NCBI GenBank assembly: GCA_032718475.1
Contig: JAUCBJ010005185.1
Span: 1 to 57,218, forward strand
Origin: Nemertoderma westbladi
Lineage: Eukaryota > Xenacoelomorpha > Nemertodermatida > Nemertodermatidae
Reading direction: 5' to 3'
DNA length: 57,218 nucleotides
Shown here: one piece after another, positions 1 to 9,388 of the stretch
Numbering within the stretch: position 1 is the first letter of the stretch
Layout of the letters: each line of letters opens with the position of its first letter
Made by a program: the position numbers and the translations under genes
Notes under the pieces: generated by a model
Told to the model about the DNA's origin: nothing
Database searches by the model: none
The model's input: only the letters and a program-made list of their open reading frames with translations

Positions 1-302
1 CATAACGCGGGTTACATATTTTTCGATTTCTTAATTAATGAATGTGCCAATATCGATGGGGGGCACGGGAACAAAAAATTTGGGCACATTTAATAAACTG
101 GGGGCGATTTACGGGCGAAACTTGGGGGGACTTACGGGACGCGGGATACATTTCAGATATATAAGGGCCATGGGTGGGGGGTAAAATCAAGCAATACTCT
201 CGGCTGTCAGGGTTGCCTGATAGTTACTATAGGCCTAGACAGCCTCCTTCTACTTCGGTAGTCGGTAACCCACTAGGTCTGGGGACAAGGACTGCCCTTA
301 GC

Positions 303-590
303 GGTCCCTGGCCATTGGTGGCGACTGAGCCTGAAAAGGACTCGGGCGTTGCTCGATGTGCTAGGGATTTGCGACGGGACCGACAGATCCTAACCGGTTC
401 CCGGTGTGTTGGCTACGACTGAGCCTGAAAAGGACTCAGGCGGAGTTTTTGCATTGGGGACTTGCGAAGGATCGACTGACAGGTCTGGAATGGTTCCTGG
501 TTGTTGGCGACGACTGAGCCTGAAAGGGACTCGGGCGCCATTCGATAAACCGGGGATTTGTGAAGGGCCGATGACCGGACGGAAAGGAAG
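303..590 (+). repeat. Three tandem ~95-bp units in the 5' LTR
   Basis: Units begin near 303, 395 and 492, each with a GGTTCCYGG-like start, then a CGACTGAGCCTG hairpin motif and a GGGATTTGYGA stretch. The 3' LTR has only one such unit (about 12570-12650), so the two LTRs differ in unit number. Confidence 0.75.
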
Positions 591-869
591 GGTTCAACGA
601 GGACTGACACCCTGGCGTGGGCTCCACGACTGGCGTTAGTATGAGCCTGAAAAGGACTCAGAAAGCTCCGATGGTTGGGGCTCACAACAGGCAGACAGAC
701 CCTTAGCTAAGCCGTACCGCTTTCCTGTGGACCGATCCCGTTAGGGTTCGGGAAGGGTGGGACGGACATGCGACAGGGTCGAAAGACAGAGGACCGGACT
801 TTCCTGGCATACCAACTATTCGGAGCGGGTTCTCGACTACTAACGTGATTACGAGCCTGAAAAGGACTC
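327..869 (+). other. GNRA-tetraloop hairpin motif, five copies in the 5' LTR
   Basis: Copies of GAGCCTGAAAAGGACTC lie at 327-343, 421-437, 516-532 (GAAAG variant), 643-659 and 853-869. As RNA each can fold as GAG and CCU pairing with AGG and CUC, with one bulged A and a GAAA tetraloop. In the first three copies flanking CGACU and GGGCG (or similar) can lengthen the stem. The 516 copy changes the loop-closing U-A pair to U-G, keeping the fold. Confidence 0.7.
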
Positions 870-1010
870 GGAAAGCATAGGTAGTTGGGACCCTGCGACG
901 AACCGACAGAAACCCTAGCTAAGCCGCGCCGCTTTCCTAATGACTGACCCATATGGGATCAGAAAGGGTGGAGTGGACAAGCAAAGGATCGACTGACGCT
1001 AACACTACTG
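643..1010 (+). repeat. Diverged 210-bp tandem duplication in the 5' LTR
   Basis: The segment starting GAGCCTGAAAAGGACTC at 643 is repeated in diverged form from 853. Shared landmarks include CTTAGCTAAGCCG or CCTAGCTAAGCCG, CCGCTTTCCT and AAGGGTGG. The same 210-bp offset is seen in the 3' LTR (12709 and 12919), so the duplication predates this insertion. Confidence 0.75.
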
Positions 1011-1322
1011 TACCGGGACTCAGGACCGAGGGAAAATGGGGAACATTAGTTAGGTCAAAATCTGAAAGTTAAGCGAACAGTGGGGTAATTAAATAATTTA
1101 CTGTAGGAATTTCATATTGTGTATTATTGTGAATATTTGGTATATTGATGTGGGGAAGCCCCAATTATATCTCAATCAGAGTGCAACAGTTCAAACTGTA
1201 GATCAGAGTTCAAAGTTTAGAGTGCAATATTTCAGGTTGCTACTATTAAAGATTAATATCCAACCAATGAAACTCTTTTCTACCCGCAACTCTGCATTTA
1301 AGATCTCCCCCTTCTCCACCCA

Positions 1323-1399
1323 AACCCCAAACCAAACTCAACCCAAACAGTCTAGAACTCGTAGTCGGCAGGTCATTAGAAGAGAGTCGTTGGCAGGGA
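1323..1399 (+). other. Leader between 5' LTR and first ORF
   Basis: This C- and A-rich stretch should contain the primer-binding site just after the LTR. I do not see a convincing TGG-initial match to a tRNA 3' end next to the LTR, so the site is not called. This may mean that the LTR boundary is a few bases off or that the site has decayed. Confidence 0.3.
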
Positions 1400-1591
1400 A
1401 TGGAAGTATCGATCACACCCATTGATCTAATACAAGTCGAACCAGGAATCTGGCAGATAGAAGTTGAGGTACAGGGAACCAACGTGGGATGATTTAGAAT
1501 CACCTTCCGAGTGGTTCAGGCAGAATACGAGACATACGACGAGCTATTTTATGATATTGCATACCTGGCGATATATGAAGCTCTAGAATGA
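1400..1591 (+). pseudogene. Small ORF upstream of gag (ORF0), unrecognised
   Basis: An ATG at 1400 opens a frame of 63 codons that ends at TGA 1589-1591. One in-frame TGA at 1490-1492 interrupts it after about 30 residues. The stop overlaps the gag start as ATGA (1588-1591), a coupling typical of adjacent real ORFs. The first half alternates hydrophobic and charged residues (for example IWQIEVEVQG, beta-like). The second half is acidic and aromatic (YETYDELFYDIAYLAIYEA). I do not recognise a family. The frame differs from that of gag. It could be a chance frame, but the ATGA overlap and amino-acid-like composition on both sides of the stop argue for a decayed small gene. Confidence 0.4.
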
Positions 1592-3808
1592 TAGAGGAGA
1601 ACGCCTACGATACTGAAGGAATAGACCCTCATACAGACTCAGAAACCAACGAGGTCCCGAATGTAAAGAACATGGCAGGTCGGTTGGGTGCTCTCAAGGG
1701 CGGGGTTACTCGGGCCTATAACCACATCGAGAAACAGCTAAAAGGAGTCGAGGCCCCCCTCAGTGATATACAAACTCAGCTCCAGAAGATCAGGAATACT
1801 CTCCACCGATATGAACGGATGTTGCAATCGTACCAGGAGCTCCTTTCCATTAACCGATGAAGAGAACTACCCCAGGATGGAAGAACACACCACCCACTTG
1901 GAAGAGTTCCATAAACAACATCGAAGGACCCTCAGCCTCGTGAGAGGTTATGAGGAACATTTTTATCAGAGGATCGAAAAGGCGGATGTGGAATCAGTGC
2001 GGACCTCCGGTACCAGGACATTGGTTCCAAGAAAAAGGACTGGGTCCTCGAGGCACGCGCACTCCAGCGCCAGGAGCAAGGTATCTTCAACAATGTGTAG
2101 CTCCCAAGGGGGCCAGCTCCTCCGGGACCAGTTACAGGAACAGAGAGCAAGGGCCATTAAAGCCCGGATGGAAGATGAATTCACTCAATTACAGATCAAA
2201 CAGGATATATTGGTGGAAGGAAGGCGTAAACAGGAGGCCGAACAGCAGGCCGAAATGCGTAAACAGGAGGCCGAAATGCGTCAACAAGATACCGAGGCCC
2301 ATAGACTTCTTATCCACAAAAAGAACGCGGATATTGCTAAACTTGCTGAATATGAGGCCGCACTCATCGAACGAGAACTTCAACTGTGCGAGGACTGGGA
2401 GAAGGGTATAGCACAGGACTATGAACCTGTCCCGGTTCTGGAGCTAGAGAAGTCGTTCACACCACTGGCAGTAAACCCTCCGAAACCCGAATTCCCGCCG
2501 GTCATGCGGTCTAAACTGTCGGCGCAAGCACCGGTTTTCTACCCCCCGCCGGTTACTCTTAAGAATGAGGAACCCGAAGCGACACATGACAGCCTTCGGT
2601 ACGAGCATGAAAAGGACTCGGGAAAAGGTCTCTCATTACCGGAACCTTATTTCACTTCCAATCCTACAGCACCGAGTGTTCACAAGTATGAGCCTGAAAA
2701 GGACTCGGAACGTGACACCACCCCTCGATCCACTAACTCATTTACGTCTACTCCGAAGCTCCGTAACTGCGTCGTTATTAAAACTCCCCCTCTTGCCGAT
2801 CCATCATATGTGGGAGAAAGCGTTAGTAATTACGGACCTCCTAGTCATTCCGGTTCAGACGACATTGGCATCATACGAGCCCTGGAGAATGGTCTGGCTA
2901 TGCTTAAGATGGAAATACGTACCTTCGAGGGCGACCCCATTGAATACCTTGGGTTTAAAAAACGGTTTTTTGCTCAAATCGGATCGACGGACATTACCAA
3001 CGCGCAAAAGCTGGTATATTTGTCCCAGTATCTTGGCGACAAACCACGCCGCATTGTGAGATGTTTTGAAGGAGGATCCCACGAGGCATACCACGATGCA
3101 TGGAAAACGCTCAATAAAAGATATGGCAACGTCGGAACCATAATTAATAAGACGCCTGGATCTCTAGGGGATCCACAGAATATTCAAGAGTTTTCAGACT
3201 CAATGAAAGATGCTTATTATACTCTAAAACCATTGAATAAGGAAGAACAGGTGAATAATATCTTAAATCTCCGACAAATCGCCCAGAAATTTCCTGGATG
3301 GCTATATAGTAAATGGGCATACAAATGTGTGGACCTCCGGCGAAGACATCCGGATCGTGATCCTAGCTTTCTCGAAATGTCGGCATTCCTAGACGATATA
3401 TCAGAGGCCATGAATGACTCAATGTTTTCTAAACAAAGTCTCTCCAAAATGGATGGGATGGAGAGCACTTCTCGGAGCAGGGCACCCGCTCCAAAACCAA
3501 GATTCCGCCCTCCCCCTGTGAGTACGATGGCCATTACCATGGCCGAGGAGTCGGACGATGAGGATTACAAGGAACCAACATCAGCAGAAGAATGGGCATG
3601 CTATTTGGAAAATTGGGCGCCCGAGAGGGAAGGAACAATGGCCTCCCTTATGTGTCTCTTCTGCAGGGATAAGCATAAGCTTGAATTCTGCAGGAAGTTC
3701 CAGTTTGCAGAACTAGTCTCTCACTTTGAAGCGATAATGAAACACCGAGGATGCTTCCGGTGTCTTGGAACAGGTCACTACGTAAGGGAGTGCAAACTGA
3801 GGTCCTGA
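1588..3808 (+). pseudogene. gag: gag of the BEL/Pao element (coiled coil, DUF1759-like, zinc knuckles)
   Basis: Gag forms the particle in which the element's RNA is packaged and copied. Reading starts at ATG 1588 in one frame to a stop at 1858-1860. It continues in another frame from about 1845 to the stop at 3806-3808, so there is a frameshift near 1850. The N-terminal part is helical. From about 2110 to 2400 there is a charged coiled coil with QEAEQQAEMRKQEAEMRQQ-type repeats. A DUF1759-like core starts near 2905 (IRTFEGDPIEYLGFKKRFF, then YGNVGTIINK near 3120). Cys/His knuckles close the protein: MCLFCRDKHKLEFC and a second, CFRCLGTGHYVREC (C-x2-C-x4-H-x4-C). Two copies of the hairpin motif lie in the Pro-rich linker at 2603 and 2690. 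Quality of reading about 1980-2110 is uncertain and may hold a further local frameshift. Confidence 0.87.
2603..2706 (+). other. Hairpin motif, two copies inside gag
   Basis: Positions 2603-2619 (GAGCATGAAAAGGACTC, one stem base changed) and 2690-2706 (exact). In the gag frame they read YEHEKDSG and YEPEKDSE. The gag linker otherwise looks low-complexity. Confidence 0.65.
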
Positions 3809-4019
3809 TATGCGGTTTGTAATGATTACGACACCACACGCTCCTCCACATTCCTGCAAACTTCGACTTTACTACATTACCATTCCGTATTGAATCTAAG
3901 CGGAAAGGGGAAACTAACCATGTCTCAAAGGGCTCTCGGACGATCCAGCGGAAAGAAACGAACCCGTTCAAGGCCACTGCTGACATAGCACCTGTGAACA
4001 GTATATCAGCTACTGTCAA
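3809..4019 (+). other. Gag-pol junction, frame broken
   Basis: The gag frame stops at 3806-3808 and the protease domain is clear only from about 4040. Traces of coding sequence (ISATVNLIN near 4000) precede it in a different frame, so one or more indels lie here. No clean slippery site or readthrough signal is visible. Confidence 0.35.
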
Positions 4020-4670
4020 CCTGATCAATCGGCGGTATATGGTTTTCTCCAAAGTGATACCGGTGAGAATCTAAGGCTTGGGAAATCCCTGACCGCACTT
4101 GCATTCTTGGATAATGGGTCAGACGGGACCATAATTGACAGGGACTTTCTGGAACATCTGGGCCTAGAATATGAACCTTGTAAACGACCCATACAAACTA
4201 TTACGGACCACAAAGATGTGGAATCCGGCGAGGTGCAACTCAGCGTGGAAGGGGTCATGACGGGCTATGAAAGGGTGAAACTGACCATGAAAAACGCCCT
4301 GGTACACACCGATCTCAGAGTGCGATTCCGACAATCCTCCGAATACGCACCCCTTATACAACTGGATCGGAAGGATATGGACCTAAGATGCCTATCACTA
4401 GACGTCCACAGAATCACACTACCTATAGGACTCGATACACCAGAGTTACATATACCTACTGGAGACATTGCACGTTCCATGAAGCTGGACGATGGTTTCT
4501 ACGCAGAGCGCACCATAATGGGATGGATGCTCTGCGGGATTAAGGAAGAAACCACTGATACCTATACATACCTCCCAAAGTGTCAGATTGAAGGAACCAC
4601 AACCTCCATGGGCCACTGGTCAGTGGCAGATACGAATGAAGACCTATTCTTGGAGGCAGAGAAGACCTAA
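4020..4670 (+). pseudogene. pol: aspartic protease (DUF1758-like), frameshifted
   Basis: The protease cuts the Gag and Pol polyproteins. The active-site region reads FLDNGSDGTIIDRDFL from about 4104, the D-x-G-(S/T) pattern of retroviral-type aspartic proteases in BEL/Pao (DUF1758). Just upstream, MVFSKVIPVRI (4039-4071) is in another frame and ends at a TAA, so a frameshift lies near 4070. Downstream GFYAERTIMGWMLCG (from about 4494) is the typical C-terminal part of the domain. The frame ends at TAA 4668-4670 but continues in phase into the RT domain six bases later, so this stop is internal to pol. Confidence 0.85.
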
Positions 4671-4676
4671 CGGGAG

Positions 4677-5768
4677 ATGACAAAATACTTTAACCTGGAA
4701 ACCCAGGAATTCGCCGAAAAGGCTGAAACCCCATCGGAGGAGGACCGATTTAGCGTGGGCATCCTAGACAAGGCAGTATTTAAGGACGGTCATTGGTGCT
4801 CGCCAATGCTATGGAAAGATCCGGACAGACCAATGGCCAACAATGCTAGTATGGCCTTGAGGAGGCTAAAAGGAATCTTGCATAGGTTGCATGAGCTACC
4901 TGAGGTCAAGGAGAAATATAACAATGTGATTAAGGGATACCTTGAAGATGGGTTAGCGGAGATGGTTCCCCAGGACGAATTGCAGGGGACGAAGAGAACC
5001 TACTATCTTCCTACCCACTACGTGGTAGAGGCCCGGAAGGGCAGTAAGATCCGGGTGGTGAATGACGCTGCAGCCACGTATCAAGGTGAGTCGTTGAATA
5101 GTCAGCTATATACCGGACCCAACATACAGCATGCTAATCGGCGTATTGATCCGATTCCGAGAGAACAAAGTGGCTTTCACATGTGACATCAAGGCAATGT
5201 TTCACCAGGTGAGAACTTTACCACGAGACTCTGATTGCCTCCGTATTCTATGGACAGACAAAACATTAACTCCAAGAAATAAACCAACTTACCTTGGCGG
5301 ATGTGGACGCGATGCGGATGATCGTCCATATTTTTGGTGCGAAGGATTCGCCGGTCGTGTATAGCGACATGTTGAAGAAGACTGCGACCATGTGCGAAAG
5401 TGAGTTCCATCCGACTGTCATCGAGACCATCCGGAGATGTTTCTATGTGGACGACGGATGTGCGGGTGCCGAGAATGTCGAAGAAGCATACCGGCTCGCA
5501 ATCGGAATGGTGGAATGTTTAAAGAGGGGAGGTTTCCCCCTAGTAAAGTTTAGATCGGATAATAAAGAGCTTATGGAAAGGCTCCCGGAAGATATCAAAT
5601 TAGATAATGATAAAATGTACTCCGACGGAATAGACCACCGTGTACTCGGCATTGAATGGGACATAAAAATGGACCAGTTCATCTTCAAACACAACCCCCT
5701 ACCTAAACCAATGACAAAGAACCCCTCTTTGTCATTGGTTTGGGTAGGGGGGTGTCATTGGTCTATTC
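4677..5768 (+). pseudogene. pol: reverse transcriptase domain, two frameshifts and a hairpin insertion
   Basis: RT copies the element RNA into DNA. The N-terminal part (4677-5186) holds YYLPTHYVVE and [17 protein letters not shown], typical of Pao RTs. Motif [11 protein letters not shown], is read in the next frame from about 5178, showing a frameshift near 5160. Another frameshift near 5290 leads to a third frame with [14 protein letters not shown] and the catalytic YVDD at 5444-5455. After PKPMTKN a palindromic insertion (5695-5751) breaks the frame, and coding returns in the original frame at 5769. The catalytic aspartates are present, but no uninterrupted frame exists, so the enzyme cannot be made from this copy. 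Confidence 0.93.
5695..5751. repeat. Foldback hairpin inside the RT region
   Basis: Arms 5695-5719 and 5727-5751 (25 nt each, one mismatch seen) flank a 7-nt loop. The right arm looks like an inverted copy of pol sequence. A further short TGTCATTGG follows at 5753. It destroys the pol frame. Confidence 0.85.
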
Positions 5769-6390
5769 GTGAAGAGTGCCATCTTTGACCCTTTGAATTT
5801 CATATCCCCGGTAACGTTAGCCGGGATGAATCTAATTAAGGAAATGTGGATCGAAGGACTGGGGTGCGATGAAGAACTCCCCCCACACCTAATCGTCAAA
5901 TGGAAGAGGTGAACTGAGCAGCTTGAACAGCTCCATCTCAGGCGAATTCCTCGACCGTTTTTTCTCGATAAACTGCCCACTGACATATTCCAGCTCCATA
6001 CCTTCTTGGATGCCTCGAATACTGGAATCGGAGTGGTTATGTACATCCGGAGGATAAGCCAAGATGGAAACGGTGATGTTAGCTTCTTGTTCTCTAAAGC
6101 GAAGAAGGTATCCGGGGAATTCGTGGCAACCATACCGAGGCCCGAGCTGCAGGCCACAGTCTGGGCCGTAAGACAAAACCGCATGATTATGCGAAACCTG
6201 AGGATCCCCATTGAATCTCAACATTTCAGGGTCGATTCCAGCATAGTGCTCTACTACCTCCATTCACCATCACGACGACACACAACGTTCGTGGCAAACT
6301 GTGCCACAGAGATAAAGCAGTGCACTAATCACGAACAGTGGCGTCACGTAAACGGGAAAGAGAACCCGGCAGACTTATCGAGTCGAGGCG
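5769..6390 (+). pseudogene. pol: RT connection and RNase H domain
   Basis: The frame resumes at 5769 with SAIFDPLNFISPVTLAG, the conserved segment between RT and RNase H in Pao elements. One in-frame TGA lies at 5910-5912. RNase H follows: FLDASNTGIGV (from about 6003), RPELQATVWA (about 6141) and VDSSIVLYYL (about 6231) supply the D, E and D expected for the metal-binding site. VNGKENPADLSSRG (about 6349-6390) closes the domain. It would remove RNA from RNA/DNA hybrids during reverse transcription. Confidence 0.9.
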
Positions 6391-7037
6391 CCACCCCACG
6401 ACAGATCGGTAAAAGTAAACTCTGGCTTGCGGGTCCGGAGTTCTTGAGACATCCGCAATGGACCTGGAGCACCAGGTTTGATCCCGGATTAGAAAGCGGG
6501 AAATACTTGGAGGACGATAAGGAAATCCGCAAGGTCCGTGGGAGCGCCGCCGTGGAGATTTATAGTTGCCTGACTGAGCCTGCAAGTGTCTCGGGCAGGC
6601 ACTATAAGGTCGCAACCACCAAACAACCGGCCGCCTCCTTACGACTCCTCATAGAGCGGACCCCCTCGATGAAACGTCTCATTCATCACGTCATGACGCT
6701 CCGGAATTTCGTGCGGTGGAAGGATAACAAACTGATAGTTCAGCGGAGTGTGCAAGAACTCATTATCGCAGAAAAATGTATTGTAAGATATGTTCAGAAG
6801 GAAAGTTTCCCTGATGAGTGGGAACAGCTCAATGCGGGCAAGACTTTGAAACCAGATAGCCCGGTCTACCAGTTGAGACCCATGTTGGGAGAGGACGGAT
6901 TGATCCGCCTTAATACCCAGATGGTGAATGCCAAGGTTGAATATGAAATAAAATATCCGGCGCTCTTACCAGGAACTTCGACATTAGCTAAGCTGCTTGT
7001 TCGACAATGCCATGAAGAGAATTATCACGCGGGCTAA
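6391..7037 (+). pseudogene. pol: RNase H-integrase linker and integrase zinc finger (N-terminal part)
   Basis: The open frame continues from RNase H through a linker with one hairpin-motif copy (6576) to the HH part of an integrase H2C2 zinc finger, RQCHEENYHAG, ending at an in-frame TAA (7035-7037). The CC half follows in the same phase after the stop. The linker segment MTLRNFVRWKDNK (about 6690) is at the usual place before the zinc finger. Confidence 0.85.
6576..6592 (+). other. Hairpin motif, variant copy in pol
   Basis: GAGCCTGCAAGTGTCTC. The outer GAG/CUC stem is kept, and the loop becomes GCAA, another GNRA tetraloop. The inner stem is weaker, with one mismatch. It reads TEPASVSG in the pol frame. 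Confidence 0.5.
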
Positions 7038-7046
7038 AACTGGATC

Positions 7047-7850
7047 ATGGCCAATATACGTCCACGATACTGGATCACCCATATCCAGCCGCTAATTCAG
7101 AAAGTATTGAAATGGTGCTTCCCTTGTAGGAGATATCTGTCACCACCACTCACCCAAAGAATGGCCGATTTACTGGCCACACGACTCCAATCCGACTCGC
7201 CGCCGTTCTACGTAACTGGCGTAGACTGCTTCGGGCCATTTACAGTCATACAGCGACGATCAAACATTAAATGTTGGGGGGCCATCTTCACATGTCTACG
7301 GCCAAGGGTGAACTACCTGGATCTTGTAGTGAATCTCACTCAGCACGCATTTATCAACGCCCTGCGTCGGTTTGTGGCGAATAATGGTTGGTGCCGGCAC
7401 ATATACTCGGACAATGGAACAAACTTCGTGGGAGGAGAAAGGGAATTAAGAGAGGCTATAGACGGATGGTTCACTAACGAAACCGCGTCACACGTCTGGA
7501 AGGAGCACCACATCCAGTGGCACTTCCAGACACCCTTAGCACCCCATACGAGCGGGGTATGGGAAAAGCACATTGACTTGGTTAAACGGTCCATGCGTAT
7601 CGCGTTAGGGGATACCCGGGTTACTCACAATACCTTACGCACCACATTCTGTGAGATCACGGCTACCCTAAACAACCGCCCAATAGTCCCCATATGTGAC
7701 GACCCTACCAATCTGGAGCCCCTCACCCCCAACCATCGCCTTGGTAGACCCAAGACTCACATACTCCCGGGGGCCATGTTCCCGGATCCCAAAGACACCA
7801 CGAAACATGCAAGTTGGAAGAAAGCCCAAGCGCTGGCAGCGCATTGGTAG
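7047..7850 (+). pseudogene. pol: integrase catalytic core (DDE)
   Basis: Integrase joins the new DNA copy to the genome. KWCFPCRRY (about 7107) gives the two cysteines of the H2C2 finger. The catalytic triad is visible: D in VTGVDCFGPF (about 7223), D in IYSDNGTNFVG (about 7409) and E in HTSGVWEKHIDLVKRSM (about 7562). The segment TATLNNRPI and the following Pro-rich stretch are normal for Pao integrases. The frame is the same as that of the preceding segment and ends at TAG 7848-7850, after which the same phase continues. Confidence 0.93.
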
Positions 7851-8183
7851 AGAATTTGGGCACAGGAGTATCTTATAATGCTTCGAACAAGGAGGAAATG
7901 GAATAACACGTACCGGAATATAGCAGTTGGCAACATGGTACTCGTCAAAGAAGACCTTAAAGACCGCGTTCACTGGCCTGTGGCATGTGTTGTGGAAATA
8001 TTCCCTATCAAAGATGGACTTGCGAGAACGGTGACAATACGAATGGCAAAGGGCCACTACCAACGCCCTATCCAGAGGTTTTGCCTTCTTGAAGGCAATG
8101 ACAGCGGTGAGTCCACAAGAGGTGATACGTTCCCTACTCTGGATCCTGCTGCGGACATTGGTGACAATAACAAACCCGTTTAA
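7851..8183 (+). pseudogene. pol: C-terminal DUF5641-like domain
   Basis: After the in-frame TAG the same phase runs to 8183. RKWNNTYRNIAVGNMVLVKE, HWPVACVVEIFP, DGLARTVTIRMAKG and RPIQRFCLLE are the landmarks of DUF5641, the small beta-rich domain that ends BEL/Pao integrases. The stop at 8181-8183 is likely the true end of pol. Confidence 0.85.
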
Positions 8184-8441
8184 CCCTTCCCATCCTGTTG
8201 ACAAACTCTTTAAATGTGACTTACCGACAATGATTATGGACCCCCCTTAAACCAACTGTAACCACGCATGGTATTTGTGTTTCCTTGTGTGTTATGTGGA
8301 GTCCAGCGTCACCCTGCAGATGTTTCGACTGATGCAGGGTAGTTTTTGTTTTGTTCACCCTGATTTTGGTCATCAGGACCAACTACCATGGATTATCGGA
8401 AATGGGAAAGTTTCGAAGTGGAATTCATTGTATCCATTGCG
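8184..8441 (+). other. Spacer after pol, no gene seen
   Basis: Non-coding between the end of pol and the repeat block at 8442. No promoter or splice signal is convincing. Confidence 0.5.
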
Positions 8442-8640
8442 TTATTCTGGTGGGTCCCTTGTGCATTCCACATGACTTCGTCGATAGAGACTTTATGTTC
8501 CTCAGCCACGTTAATCTGGTGGGTCCCTGGTGCATTCCACCTGACTTCGTTGGCTAGCTTTATGTTTCTGGGAGTGTTATTCTGGTGGGTCCCTGGTGCA
8601 TTCCACCTGACTTCACTTCCAGCGTTCTATTCATCATCCG
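8442..8640 (+). repeat. Tandem repeat, three ~66-69-bp units
   Basis: Units begin TTATTCTGGTGGGTCCC at 8442, TTAATCTGGTGGGTCCC at 8511 and TTATTCTGGTGGGTCCC at 8577, each followed by a TGCATTCCACVTGACTTC stretch. They lie in the spacer between pol and the second ORF. Confidence 0.85.
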
Positions 8641-8817
8641 TTATGTGTGCAGTTTGGGGCGTAGGCGGTATAACGAGTCCAGCTGTAGATCCCAGACTGC
8701 CGCGTAACACCCCTTCCACAACGAAGAATTCCCAAGAAGATGGTCGAAAGTAGTACGAAATGATGAAAGGAAACAGATAACTCTACTATAAACTGAATGA
8801 TGACGCTACTATTATGA

Positions 8818-8936
8818 TGATGATAATGTGAAAATGCGCATCCCTGGTGTCTTGCACTTATAACTGAATGGTGGCACGTAATATTATGATAATGTGATAA
8901 TGCGCATCCCTGGTGTCTTGCACTTATAACCCAATA
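8818..8936 (+). repeat. Two-copy ~70-bp direct repeat
   Basis: ATGATAATGTGAAAATGCGC at 8818 and ATGATAATGTGATAATGCGC at 8887, both followed by ATCCCTGGTGTCTTGCAC and TTATAAC. Confidence 0.85.
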
Positions 8937-8949
8937 ATGATAGCCGGGG

Positions 8950-9200
8950 GGCTATAAACCCAATGAAATGATGAAATAAATGATGAAATGATGAAATAAA
9001 TGATGAAATGTGAAATAAATGATGAAATGCTAGTGTGAAATAAATGAAATGAAATGAAATTTGAAATGAATAAACTGTATAAATGAAAAAGAAAAAAAAA
9101 AGGTATAAAATGTAGAAAAGAAAAAGAAGAAATAAAATGGGATAAAAAAGTTAAAAAAGAAATGGTCATAAAAAGTAAAAAACAAGAAAAAACTGGTTGG
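8950..9200 (+). repeat. Low-complexity GAAATGA / GAAAAAGAA stretch
   Basis: Repeated ATGATGAAATAAATG changes into GAAATGAAAT and then A/G-rich DNA. The minus-strand open frames here (Phe/Ser/Ile-rich, 8924-9248) come from the simple sequence and are not genes. A purine-rich tract just upstream of the second ORF could be a second polypurine primer, but this is only a guess. Confidence 0.7.
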
Positions 9201-9388
9201 GTAATAATGGATTGCTATAGTAACTGTGAATGTTGAACTTAGCGTCAATCAGATGACAGATACCTATACAGCAGTATAATATCACCTATATTAAATAACA
9301 GAAGAAAAAATTCTGCAGTTACTATAGAATTCAGACTATCTAGATTTATAATTAACTGAATTAATTTGTAACGGACGTAATTTACAAT

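Larger units (their letters stand above)
1..1322 (+). repeat. 5' LTR (partial) of the BEL/Pao element
   Basis: Position 1 aligns with position 12339 of the downstream LTR, and the match continues to about 1322 (against 13396), where both copies end in CCCA. The first part of the LTR is missing; if the 3' LTR begins at 12143, about 196 bp lie off the window. The centre is GC-rich compared with the flanking genome and holds five copies of the hairpin motif, a three-copy array of about 95 bp and a diverged 210-bp duplication. Predicted small ORFs here (for example 174-422 and 406-639) have no recognisable product and are probably chance. Confidence 0.88.

Noticed and set aside
327-343. Hammerhead ribozyme or retrozyme core
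   Set aside because: The CUGANGA and GAAAC core elements are not present; only a simple GNRA hairpin is seen.
174-952. Short ORFs in the LTR with EPEKDSG words
   Set aside because: The words come from the hairpin motif, and frames are short and not kept in the 3' LTR.
8924-9248. Minus-strand Phe/Ser-rich ORFs
   Set aside because: Product of low-complexity purine-rich DNA.
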